From: Corallincola platygyrae
Lineage (GTDB): Bacteria > Pseudomonadota > Gammaproteobacteria > Enterobacterales > Neiellaceae
Assembly (NCBI RefSeq): GCF_039544265.1
Contig: NZ_BAABLI010000007.1
Span: 165,304 to 229,303 of the forward strand
Reading direction: 5' to 3'
Length of the DNA stretch: 64,000 nucleotides
The notes beneath the pieces were generated by a model. It was not told the origin of the DNA. It did not search any database and saw only the letters and a program-made list of their open reading frames with translations. Shown one piece after another: positions 34,249 to 42,797 of the stretch. Within the stretch, counting starts at the first letter, position 1, and every line of letters starts with the position of its first letter. The translations under genes were made by a program, and so were the position numbers.

Positions 34249-36165
34249 GTGCATAGGCTCAGCAAAACAACATCAAGGAACAACGGATACTTGTGGTTAT
34301 GGATAGCCTGCCTCTCCATCGCCTGTGTTGCTGCTGCGCTTCATTTCTACGCGAAGCAGATCGAACAGGACAACCGTCTGTCCCAAGAGCGCAAGATTCT
34401 GCAACTTCTGGTGAGCAATGTTAAAGAGGATCTGGCTCACTCGATTTCAGACACTGATTTCCTGCAAAATCAGATTGCGAATATCGTGCAGTTACCTGTT
34501 GAGCCGTCAGTAAAGTTGCGTGATATTCAAACATTGCTTTTTCAGTTTGCTACCCGTAACCCACGCTACTATCAAGCCGGCTTTATTGACGACCTTGGTC
34601 AGGAAATTGTTCGTGTACAGAACGAGCAGAATGGCAGCAAAATTGCCACCGGTTCGCATATAAAAAGCAAACACAACCGTCCATTTATCAACACGCTAAG
34701 ACGACTTCAAGCTGGTCAGGTCTACATTTCCCGTTTCGATTTCAGCCTCATAGATGGGCAGATAGTGCATCCATTTCACCCGGTTATTCATTTCGCAATG
34801 CCAGTATTTGACCAGAGCAAGATCTACCATGGTGCCATTGTTGTGACTCTTGATGGTCAACAGCTTAAAAACCGCTTAGCCCAGGTTGGAAAAGCGTCTG
34901 AAGCGGTGCTTAGCTTTGTAAACGGTGAAGGGTTATGGCTGTTTGGCGAAGACACGGAACAGGAAAGCACACGAAGTGACCAGCTCGGTACTATTTGGCC
35001 CATGCCAGTGCGAAATAGTCGTGGGATAGCGAAGGGCAATAAGAAGCTCTACCTGCATGATGTGCTCAATTACAAGAATCTGAGCCCAACTCAGAAGTTA
35101 CCACCAATGCTCCTGGAAGAGTCGTTCTTTAAAGTTGTCTCAACGTTGCCGTTGGCTGAACTGACACCACACGCCAATCAACGGAAGAAAATTGGTTTGC
35201 CGATATTTATTGGTCTATTGCTGGCAGCAGTAGTGCTTGCTGTACGTTGGCAAAGAGTGAGCCAAAAGGACCGCAACAGTGTTACGCAGATGGCTCGATT
35301 GGCCCAGATTATCTCTGAGAGTCAGGAGATCATCTGCCTGACTGACAAGCAGGGTATTATTCGCTACGTGAATCCAGCCTTTGAGTCGCTTACCGGTTAC
35401 CAGAGTGAAGAGTGTATCGGCCAGCCTGTGAGCCTTTTAAAGTCCGGGTATCATAACGATAGTTTCTACAAACGGCTTTGGACGCGTCTCAACGCCGGAG
35501 AAAACTTCCAATCCATATTCGTAAACCGACGTAAAGACGGCTCTGTTTACTATGAAGAGAAAGTGATCACGCCATTCAAGAGTCACAATGATGATCACGA
35601 AACTTATTACTTCTCTTCTGGACGGGATATCACCGAAGCTAAGCAACTACAAAGCCGCACCAAGCAACTGAGTTACCTGGCACAGCATGACAGCCTTACC
35701 GGTCTGGCTAATCGGCCATTGATGGAAGATGCGATAAACAATGCCTGTGAACGTCAGATAGATGCCAGTCTGGTTCATATTGATCTTGACGATTTCAAGA
35801 AGTTTAACAACCTTCATGGCCATGCAAACGGCGACAAACTGCTTATCCAGGTGGCAGCCAGGATACGAGAGGTCCAACAGGAAGGTGACACGCTTGCCAG
35901 ATTAGGCAGTGATGAGTTTACCCTACTGGTGTCGAGAGCTTTGAATGAAGCGGAACTATCACGACTGGCAGAACGGGTAAAAACGGCCTTTTCGGAGCCC
36001 TATCAAGATGCCAGTTACGCCTACACACTGACCGCAAGCATAGGCGTTGCAACACTGAGAGAGTGTGGGTTCGTCTCTGACACCTGCCTGGGCAAAGCGT
36101 TAGAACGTGCCACTGAAGCAAAAGCGCAAGGCGGCAACCGTGTCAAAATGGGTAAGCAAGCTTAA
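34249..36165 (+). CDS. membrane sensor diguanylate cyclase (PAS-GGDEF)
   Basis: A 638-residue protein: membrane segment near 17-36, periplasmic sensor of about 280 residues (Cache-like), second membrane segment near 318-336, a PAS domain (about 345-470, MARLAQIISESQEIICL ... YVNPAFESLTGY) and a GGDEF domain (about 475-635). The metal/substrate region is intact (HIDLDDFKKFNN, GHANGD), but the signature loop reads GSDEF instead of GGDEF. It would make cyclic di-GMP from two GTP if active. GTG start with CGGGAG upstream. Confidence 0.88.
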   Translation: MHRLSKTTSRNNGYLWLWIACLSIACVAAALHFYAKQIEQDNRLSQERKILQLLVSNVKEDLAHSISDTDFLQNQIANIVQLPVEPSVKLRDIQTLLFQFATRNPRYYQAGFIDDLGQEIVRVQNEQNGSKIATGSHIKSKHNRPFINTLRRLQAGQVYISRFDFSLIDGQIVHPFHPVIHFAMPVFDQSKIYHGAIVVTLDGQQLKNRLAQVGKASEAVLSFVNGEGLWLFGEDTEQESTRSDQLGTIWPMPVRNSRGIAKGNKKLYLHDVLNYKNLSPTQKLPPMLLEESFFKVVSTLPLAELTPHANQRKKIGLPIFIGLLLAAVVLAVRWQRVSQKDRNSVTQMARLAQIISESQEIICLTDKQGIIRYVNPAFESLTGYQSEECIGQPVSLLKSGYHNDSFYKRLWTRLNAGENFQSIFVNRRKDGSVYYEEKVITPFKSHNDDHETYYFSSGRDITEAKQLQSRTKQLSYLAQHDSLTGLANRPLMEDAINNACERQIDASLVHIDLDDFKKFNNLHGHANGDKLLIQVAARIREVQQEGDTLARLGSDEFTLLVSRALNEAELSRLAERVKTAFSEPYQDASYAYTLTASIGVATLRECGFVSDTCLGKALERATEAKAQGGNRVKMGKQA

Positions 36166-36188
36166 CCATGAGAATCAAGTAAGTAAGC

Positions 36189-37331
36189 TCAGTTCAAGTA
36201 GACAGCTTCTAGCTTTAAAAGTGGCTGGCCCGAATGAAACAGGGTCATGCTCTGGCCAGTAATTTTATAGCTATCCACAAGGCCAAGCGCATCAAGGAAT
36301 GCTTTTTCAGCATTCATGCCGCCACTTGGACAGGCGCGTTTGGTGCCACCAATGCTGTGCAGGCGAATACTGGAGTCGTCCACCTCATATTGGGCAAAGT
36401 AACGATTACAGCCAGCAAACCCATGCGCGCGCGCCTCAGCCCCCAGAACAACATGAATCTCCAGCTTGCTTTCGCCAGCGGTCACTTCCATACCATCAAT
36501 AGTAAGAAGCTTCCAATAAGTGCCCGTTATCGTCGGCTCAGCAAATTTTTCTTCGCAACTGGCAACGCCTGAAGTCTCAATAAAACCATCAATCTGCCAG
36601 CGCTCATCCCCCCCCTCTTCCCCGGGTGTCGTTACAATGGTTGCTTCAACTCCAACCACCATAGGCTCTGCGGGCTCCTTGATAGCATCAAGGTAGGCTT
36701 TCTCCAGCGCCAAACTGTCAGCTCGCTGTAACACTGGTAATTTTAACTGTGAATGGCACTCAATCAGGTTTCCAGCATCTGCCATATAGCGAAATACACC
36801 GGTAATAGGCATTGGATGGTGGTAAAGGTGATCTTCCGTTGACACTAATGTCAGTTTTTCAGTGGAGGTTGGGTCAAACCAAATCAAGCCACCCTGCTCA
36901 GGTTCTGCCAACAGCACATATTCTGTACCCAGTAACTTAACTGCCACCCCCGTACTCTCATCCACCTTTTGCCAACGACCAAAGCGCTGCGCAACAATTC
37001 GGTCCTCATCCAACAGTCTCACTAATACCTGATAGACACCGTCTGGGCGTATAGTCACCGACATCTGCTTGGCCTGACAGGCAACACAGGTCATAGCGCC
37101 TGTATAGGATTCTGTGCTGCTCAGAGTAAGAGGAGGCTCTGGCTCAGTTGTGGGCTCAATTATGGGGTCAGCGGCAGGCTCTGAAATCATGGCAGGCCCC
37201 TCAGGCACTTTATCGGCATCACTGCTACTGGGTAATTGTTCTGTTTTTGCGGGCTCTTCAGAAGGACAGCCGAGTAGACTCGTAGCCGCTACCAGCAGGC
37301 ACAACCACTGACTCATACTCACCATAAACAC
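36189..37331 (-). CDS. lipoprotein with NlpE-like and META (HslJ-like) domains
   Basis: A 380-residue lipoprotein: lipobox SLLGC near residue 22, then a Pro/Glu/Ser-rich spacer to about 72. An NlpE-like N-terminal domain follows, with its CxxC pair (MTCVACQAK) and DGVYQVLVRL. The C-terminal 110 residues are a META/HslJ domain (GTYWKLLTIDG ... GCNRYFAQYEVDDSSIRL). It should sit in the outer membrane facing the periplasm; NlpE proteins signal envelope stress and META proteins are linked to heat and antibiotic stress. The coding strand holds a run of eight G (36608-36615). Confidence 0.78.
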   Translation of the reverse strand: MFMVSMSQWLCLLVAATSLLGCPSEEPAKTEQLPSSSDADKVPEGPAMISEPAADPIIEPTTEPEPPLTLSSTESYTGAMTCVACQAKQMSVTIRPDGVYQVLVRLLDEDRIVAQRFGRWQKVDESTGVAVKLLGTEYVLLAEPEQGGLIWFDPTSTEKLTLVSTEDHLYHHPMPITGVFRYMADAGNLIECHSQLKLPVLQRADSLALEKAYLDAIKEPAEPMVVGVEATIVTTPGEEGGDERWQIDGFIETSGVASCEEKFAEPTITGTYWKLLTIDGMEVTAGESKLEIHVVLGAEARAHGFAGCNRYFAQYEVDDSSIRLHSIGGTKRACPSGGMNAEKAFLDALGLVDSYKITGQSMTLFHSGQPLLKLEAVYLN

Positions 37332-37361
37332 CTCCCGGGTTATCCTATATCACACCAAAGG

Positions 37362-37895
37362 TCAGGCAGATGTGATCCATCGGTTGACGATGCGTTGCAC
37401 AGAAGGAAAAGCAAAACTCTCTTTTGCAGCTTCCTGTTTACTTAGCCAACGGAAGCCAGAAATATCGTCATGGGCCGACAGTTCAGGCAAACTATCCAGG
37501 GTCAATGAGAACACAGCATCAACCGTACAGTACTCTACACCTGAATATTGATAGCGATTAGACACAGAGCTCAGATAGCCGAGGGATTCAGGTGAAACCT
37601 GTAACCCCAACTCCTCTTCAAGTTCTCTGCATAACGCTTGTTCCATCGACTCATCTGCATCGACAAACCCTCCTGGAAGGTCGAGCATGCCTAACGAAGG
37701 CGCCTTGCCTCTAATTGCAAATAAAAAACGATCCTGATGACAGATCAGGGCACCGACAGCACAGGCTACATTATGAAAGTAAATAAAACCGCAACCACCA
37801 CAGCGCCAAGCTTTTCCTTCCACTACAGCGATGTCGTCGCTTTGACACTGAGGGCAATGCTTCCAGAGTTCACCATCAATCTGAGGTTTGCTCAT
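37362..37895 (-). CDS. Nudix hydrolase with N-terminal zinc ribbon
   Basis: A 177-residue protein. An N-terminal zinc ribbon with two CxxC knuckles (CPQCQ and CGGCG) precedes a Nudix domain with box GGFVDADESMEQALCRELEEE (about 76-98). The layout resembles small ADP-ribose or NADH pyrophosphatases. Its start overlaps the stop of the upstream gene by 4 bp. Substrate not predictable. Confidence 0.88.
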   Translation of the reverse strand: MSKPQIDGELWKHCPQCQSDDIAVVEGKAWRCGGCGFIYFHNVACAVGALICHQDRFLFAIRGKAPSLGMLDLPGGFVDADESMEQALCRELEEELGLQVSPESLGYLSSVSNRYQYSGVEYCTVDAVFSLTLDSLPELSAHDDISGFRWLSKQEAAKESFAFPSVQRIVNRWITSA

Positions 37896-38431
37896 GGCTG
37901 AAGGCCCCAGTCAGTCACTTCAAACACTAAGCCTTCATTGCAGCTGTCATCACCTGGCAAATAGCCAACATACGTGTCCAACAGCAGACCAAATCGCCCC
38001 TCCACATCGACCACAGCCAATGAAAAGTCAGAATGTTTGTTATGAGGCAACGCACTGCTTGCTTCGCTAATCAGGGAGGGGATGATGTCATTGCGACATT
38101 TAAGCAGTGGGCTTTCCTGGCACAACCAGATCCAACTTTCCCCACATTGAGGCCATTCGATCTGTCTTAACCAAAGGTCTAACTGCTCTAATCGTGACGT
38201 ATGCCGATAATGGAAAAAAGCAAAGTGGGCTTTATCTTCAGCGTCATCACTGTCTGGTTCCGGCCACGGCCAACTGGCCACCAGTTCCGCCATGCCCTCA
38301 CCAGCCATTTTGGGAGACTGGATCAGCGCAGCGGCTAAAGGTAGCGACGTTAACGCTTTTACCCAAGTGGGAAAATATTCAGGGATATGCTGCTCGCATA
38401 ACACAAGGCGCTCACCTGCTGTTACATCCAT
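37892..38431 (-). CDS. hypothetical protein coupled to the Nudix gene
   Basis: A 179-residue acidic, tryptophan-rich soluble protein that I do not recognise. No signal peptide, membrane segment or known motif. Codon use looks like that of the neighbours, and the stop overlaps the Nudix start by 4 bp, so it is very likely a real gene translated with it. Confidence 0.65.
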   Translation of the reverse strand: MDVTAGERLVLCEQHIPEYFPTWVKALTSLPLAAALIQSPKMAGEGMAELVASWPWPEPDSDDAEDKAHFAFFHYRHTSRLEQLDLWLRQIEWPQCGESWIWLCQESPLLKCRNDIIPSLISEASSALPHNKHSDFSLAVVDVEGRFGLLLDTYVGYLPGDDSCNEGLVFEVTDWGLQP

Positions 38432-38520
38432 CGCTCAACTCCTGCTACGGTCGTAATCCCTACGCCAGCAAATCGTTAATCAAATTCCATACGAACACAA
38501 GGGGCTCATGCAAAAATTGG

Positions 38521-39069
38521 TTATAGGATGCACAATCGCATGTCCTGATTAAACACATCTGTCTGGTAACCACCAAAAGGCTCAAACCCAAACTTTCGAT
38601 AAAAACCAACCGCACGCTCGTTGGTAGCCTGCACTCCGCCCATCAACACCAAAGAACTAGCGCCTAAGGATTTCACATACTCAATGACCAAAGGCATCAC
38701 TGCAGATGCCAGGCCCTGACTCTGCATATCGTCCGCAACAGAGGGCGCGAAGCTGACGTCCCGACCCGGTGTCAGCTCAATCCCCTGCGCTGAAAAGCGT
38801 TCACATTCATGTGGAAAGTGCTCACACTCCAAAATGAAATACCCCTTAACCTCACCCGAAGCATTACTTACCACCAGTCGTTTAGCGCTATCTTGCGAAC
38901 GAGAAACCAGCTCTCTGGCGTATTCTGCATTTAGGGGATGAGGACCAAATCTGCGTCGGGTTTCCTCACCCAAAGCGTCAAAATATCGACCAAGGGACTC
39001 CCCATCATCGGCACTCAATAATCTTAGGCAAACCACTTCACCGTTCCTGAGCTGAATTGATTTATTCAT
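38521..39069 (-). CDS. GNAT-family N-acetyltransferase
   Basis: A 182-residue acetyltransferase. It begins with IQLRNGEVVCLRLLSADDG, typical of GNAT proteins, and has a strand/loop SFAPSVADDMQSQGLASAVMP where acetyl-CoA binds, then a late NERAVGFYRKFGFEPFG motif. Substrate unknown. Confidence 0.88.
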   Translation of the reverse strand: MNKSIQLRNGEVVCLRLLSADDGESLGRYFDALGEETRRRFGPHPLNAEYARELVSRSQDSAKRLVVSNASGEVKGYFILECEHFPHECERFSAQGIELTPGRDVSFAPSVADDMQSQGLASAVMPLVIEYVKSLGASSLVLMGGVQATNERAVGFYRKFGFEPFGGYQTDVFNQDMRLCIL

Positions 39070-39130
39070 TACCTACGATCGCCCACTTCTGATTAGAGTT
39101 TTTAGATAAACTTTTGAATAAAGGTTCGCG

Positions 39131-39685
39131 TTAATCTTCACAGGGGCTTTGAGGCAAACGGTCATCACACACATACACCTCAGAGAAGTAGTCCAACCAA
39201 GCATTCTTTGACGCTTCTGTTGGCGCTTCTACCCACTTGCGAGACAATACATAAAACGCATCATTCCCAGAAACCGATAAATGGAAGCTAAATCTTGCAA
39301 CCTCTGATTCAGAGTCGAGACAAGAGGTCTGCCACAGCATCTCTGTGTATCCATTGCGTACAACGGTATCAAACAGCTTGGAGCTGAAGCTGTTGCAGGC
39401 TTGCTCCAACTTCTGATCGTGAAACGCACGATACTTTTCTAAATCACCCCGTTTTTGCTTAGGGAAGGTGACGACTTCGAGCACATCTTTTTTGCCCACT
39501 CGCCCCCAGGTGACCCTTTTAGCATCAGGGTAAATATGCGTGAATCGCTCCCATGAGCCTTCTGGCAGCGGCATGGGCTGAAACAAACTCTCACCCTTGT
39601 ACTTCACTTCTTCTTCATCCGTATTGCTACATCCAGCCAATGCCAACACTGCACAAGCTGCAACAGAGAGTTGCTTTATATCCAT
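39131..39685 (-). CDS. hypothetical lipoprotein
   Basis: A 184-residue protein with lipobox LALAGC (Cys near 19) and an acidic Asn-Thr-Asp-Glu start of the mature part, which favours sorting to the outer membrane. Four further cysteines (ACNSF, TSCLD, VCDD, SPCED) could form disulfides. No recognised domain. Confidence 0.7.
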   Translation of the reverse strand: MDIKQLSVAACAVLALAGCSNTDEEEVKYKGESLFQPMPLPEGSWERFTHIYPDAKRVTWGRVGKKDVLEVVTFPKQKRGDLEKYRAFHDQKLEQACNSFSSKLFDTVVRNGYTEMLWQTSCLDSESEVARFSFHLSVSGNDAFYVLSRKWVEAPTEASKNAWLDYFSEVYVCDDRLPQSPCED

Positions 39686-39823
39686 AATTTGCTGAATTAA
39701 CCAGATCGCGCCTGTTCACAATGGCGCCAGTATAGGGGGAGGCGAATAAATTAACCACGATAGAGAAGTGAATCCGGGATATGCATGCAACTCTGCACAT
39801 GCTTAGCCAGAATTTAAAGGTAA

Positions 39824-40342
39824 TTAGAAATAGTCAGTTTTCCGGTATGGCAATGGAATACAGCCTTCGACCTCTTCCCGGTGCAGCATCTTTGCGATAA
39901 CGATGCGCTGCCCTTCGATCCTATCTTCGGAAACCACTTCACACAGGTAGACGCCACAGGCATTTTTAACCGCGGGAATGCCCCACTCAGTCATCTCCAA
40001 CGCCTCTTCTTCCTGCCAATGAATATCAGACGCCAACTGCTTTTGTTGGCTACCGCCAAACATTTTCGCCACTGGCACCTGACACTCCGACAGAACACTG
40101 AGCGTAAAGCGGCTGTCATCCAGCAAGCGATCAGTAACGTCTGAGTTTCCCGGCAGTGAAAGTACTAGGTGGTCTGTTTCTACCTGGGTAAACCAAGCGA
40201 TCGACATCCCCTCAGAGTCCGCTACATCGCCTCTACAAACCACAGATACGCCGTTAAAAAACATCGCTTTGCCCTGTGATGGTGAAAAAGTGAACATGAA
40301 GCTAAGGGATTTCAATCGGGTTTGCTTTGATCTGGATAGCAT
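39824..40342 (-). CDS. flavin reductase-like (FMN split-barrel) protein
   Basis: A protein of 172 residues from the first ATG; inner starts at 40297 or 40264 are possible and the first 15 residues are basic and poorly family-like. The pattern SIAWFTQVETDHLVLSLP ... SRFTLSVLSECQVPVAKMFGG and ACGVYLCEVV matches the flavin reductase-like FMN-binding split barrel. It would bind FMN and act in flavin or quinone reduction. Isolated gene. Confidence 0.7.
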   Translation of the reverse strand: MLSRSKQTRLKSLSFMFTFSPSQGKAMFFNGVSVVCRGDVADSEGMSIAWFTQVETDHLVLSLPGNSDVTDRLLDDSRFTLSVLSECQVPVAKMFGGSQQKQLASDIHWQEEEALEMTEWGIPAVKNACGVYLCEVVSEDRIEGQRIVIAKMLHREEVEGCIPLPYRKTDYF

Positions 40343-40596
40343 CGCTGTTCACTTATTGACCACTTATCTATGAATAGCTGTCCGTGCATCAGATTTTTTG
40401 TTAACCATTTCGATGAAATTACGCACATTCTACCCATTTCAAAACTGGCTAAATTCACCAAAAGTTAACCTTACTTACCTATCAAAATAGCTTCTTTTTA
40501 TTTATGTTATTGATTTAATTAGACTCTATAACCTGGCATGTTTTATGTACCTATACTCTTTAATGTCAAAACCGCCAGCTATGAGAAGGAAAGCAC

Positions 40597-41244
40597 ATGG
40601 CCGTGAAACTAGAAGATCGACCTATCGATACGCTACGCCAGGAAGTGATTGACCAATTAATCATGAACTACGGACATGGCGAACTATCGCTGGAGGCGTT
40701 TGAACGTCGCCTGGATATCGCAATGCAAACCACCTCCCATGAAAAGCTGGTTGAGCAAGTGGCGGATCTTCAATTAGCAGTGAACAAAGAGTACGTCGAC
40801 GAGAAGCAACAGCAGATGGGAGTGAAACTGTCACCGTTGGAAACTAAAGCCAACGATTACATGATCAGCCTGTTTGGTGGCAACGACGTTTCGGGCCCTC
40901 GCCCGATAGCCAGAACCACCTGGGTGGTGGATATTTTCAGCGGCGCAGACATTGACCTCACCGACGCAGTGTTCCCTCAGGGTGAAGTACGATTTCGAAT
41001 GTTTAACCTGTTCTCCGGCACCGATTTCTACGTACCGGAAAACGTCAATGTCATCACCCGGATGTTCAGTATATTTGGCGGTGTAGATTGTCGTATCACC
41101 TCAACACCTGAACCTAATGCGCCAACCATCATTGTTGAAGGTATAGCCATTTTCAGTGGTATCGATATCAAGGTGAAAAAGTCACTGAAAGAGCGCTTCA
41201 TAGGTTTTGCTGAGCAGTTTAAGAAGCTGTTACGTTCTGAATAG
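40597..41244 (+). CDS. DUF1707/LiaF-like domain protein
   Basis: A 215-residue protein. Residues about 5-60 resemble the DUF1707 helix pair (LRQEVIDQLIMNYGHGELSLEAFERRLDIA). The second half is a beta-helical, LiaF C-terminal-like repeat region with FSGADIDLTDA, FSGTDFYVPE, FGGVDCRI and FSGIDIKVKK at regular spacing. There is no membrane segment, unlike Firmicute LiaF, so it may be cytosolic. An AT-rich 250-bp region upstream probably holds its promoter. GAGAAGGA provides the ribosome binding site. Confidence 0.8.
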   Translation: MAVKLEDRPIDTLRQEVIDQLIMNYGHGELSLEAFERRLDIAMQTTSHEKLVEQVADLQLAVNKEYVDEKQQQMGVKLSPLETKANDYMISLFGGNDVSGPRPIARTTWVVDIFSGADIDLTDAVFPQGEVRFRMFNLFSGTDFYVPENVNVITRMFSIFGGVDCRITSTPEPNAPTIIVEGIAIFSGIDIKVKKSLKERFIGFAEQFKKLLRSE

Positions 41245-41255
41245 ATCCAAGAACC

Positions 41256-42041
41256 CTAGTTTCTGGAAATGTGAAATGGCCTGCCGTTTGGTTTCGGTGG
41301 GCCAGACTCACCAAAGCCCTCTTCCACCTGTTCCTCCGATCGTTCCATCGAATGAGGCGACGACTGCTTCCAAAGGTCGCCGATCAGTTCATCGTCAGAA
41401 TTCACTTCAACGTCAGTCAATTCGGAACCAGCTTGCTCAGGTGCGGATGACTCCTGTTCCCAACTGTAGCGCTTCTCCTTCGGTTTTGGATCCCAACGCC
41501 AGAACATGATTGCAGACAGCAAGCCACCAATACCACCAAACAAATGATACTCAAACGAGATCCCTGGCTCTCTTGGGAAGATGGTCATCAGCATACCGCC
41601 GAACATAAAAAACGCTATCATCATCAAACCGATGGAGCGCTTGTCTCGCCGGAACAAGCTCACAAAAAACAGATAGAAGAAGATGCCGTGAGTCAGGCCA
41701 CTTGCACCGAAATGATAGCTCTCACGCCCCCAGAACCAGACGCCAAGCCCAGATAAGATCCAGACGATCCCCAAGACCCACCACCGAGACCTTGGATACC
41801 CGTAAATCAAAGCAGGCATCAAGATCATCAGCCCGATACTGTTTGCGGAGATATGAGCAACAGAGCCATGAATAAGTGGACCGGTTAACACACCGATCAA
41901 GCCAGTCAGCTCTCCGGGATAAACGCCTAATCCACGCAGTTGCCAGCCAAATGCCCACTTTCCCAGTTCCAGAAACCAGAGAAACATGACAAACAGGGTG
42001 GTGGCCCAAATGGCACTTTTTAGCTTTTTAATATCACGCAT
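41256..42041 (-). CDS. rhomboid-family intramembrane serine protease
   Basis: A 261-residue polytopic protein with about six membrane segments in the first 185 residues. The catalytic serine is in GASG (Ser114) and the histidine in YHLFGG (His166); the upstream HGSVAHISAN motif is also conserved. A hydrophilic, Glu/Ser/Pro-rich C-terminal tail of about 80 residues follows. It would cleave membrane substrates, identity unknown. Convergent with the LiaF-like gene, 12 bp apart. Confidence 0.9.
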   Translation of the reverse strand: MRDIKKLKSAIWATTLFVMFLWFLELGKWAFGWQLRGLGVYPGELTGLIGVLTGPLIHGSVAHISANSIGLMILMPALIYGYPRSRWWVLGIVWILSGLGVWFWGRESYHFGASGLTHGIFFYLFFVSLFRRDKRSIGLMMIAFFMFGGMLMTIFPREPGISFEYHLFGGIGGLLSAIMFWRWDPKPKEKRYSWEQESSAPEQAGSELTDVEVNSDDELIGDLWKQSSPHSMERSEEQVEEGFGESGPPKPNGRPFHISRN

Positions 42042-42229
42042 AGTTTAAAGATTGGGGCAGTTTGCAAACTTGCAAGCCAACCCCCGCTAACTTGGTAGTT
42101 GCCACTAGGGAACAAGACCTGAAATGATCTGTCTTTATTTCAGTTCCAGAATTCAGACCACGCCTGATTTCACTATCAAAAGGTATTGAAACCCGAGCGC
42201 ATAATTGCGTTCGTTTTATGGAGAGTCGT

Positions 42230-42775
42230 ATGACGGAAAAAGAGAAGATGTTAGCTGGCCAACCCTATGACGCTTGGGATGAAACGCTATTAGCAGAAAG
42301 AATGCGTGCCAAGTCGCTCTGCCACAAGTTCAATATGGCCGATCCCACCGATCTGCCAGCTCGCATGGCAATAATGGCAGAGCTGGTCAATCTCAAGGGC
42401 AAGGCCCATTTCGAGCCGAACTTCTTCTGTGACTACGGTTACAACATCACTGTTGGTGACAACTTCTACGCCAACCACAACCTGACCATTTTGGACGTAT
42501 GCGAAGTGGTGATTGGTGACCATGTTCTATTTGGTCCTCATGTCATGATTGCTGGCGGGGCTCACCCCACCGACCCAGAGCAGCGTAAACATACTGAATA
42601 CGGTGCTCCTATCAGGATTGGTGATAACGTTTGGGTCGGCGGTAATGTCTCTATCATGCCGGGGATCACTATCGGCGATAATTGCGTCATCGGTGCTGGT
42701 AGTGTTGTCACTAAGAATATCCCCGCCAACAGCATCGCCGTGGGCAACCCTTGCCAAGTGAAAAAGTCGGTATAG
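42230..42775 (+). CDS. maa: maltose/galactoside O-acetyltransferase (LbH family)
   Basis: A 181-residue hexapeptide-repeat acetyltransferase. I start at 42230 because GGAGAG lies just upstream; the ATG at 42218 overlaps that site. The N-terminal Mac domain (MTEKEKMLAGQPYDAWDETL) is followed by left-handed beta-helix repeats (ITVGDNF, VVIGDHVLFGPHVMI, IRIGDNVWVGGNVSI) with the active-site histidine in GGAHP. It acetylates maltose, glucose or galactosides with acetyl-CoA. Confidence 0.9.
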   Translation: MTEKEKMLAGQPYDAWDETLLAERMRAKSLCHKFNMADPTDLPARMAIMAELVNLKGKAHFEPNFFCDYGYNITVGDNFYANHNLTILDVCEVVIGDHVLFGPHVMIAGGAHPTDPEQRKHTEYGAPIRIGDNVWVGGNVSIMPGITIGDNCVIGAGSVVTKNIPANSIAVGNPCQVKKSV

Positions 42776-42797
42776 CGCAGCAATAACTGCGCTTATT
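42775..42797. terminator. probable terminator between maa and codB
   Basis: Stem GCGCAG/CTGCGC, 6-nt loop, followed by TTATT; squeezed between two convergent stop codons. Confidence 0.55.
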
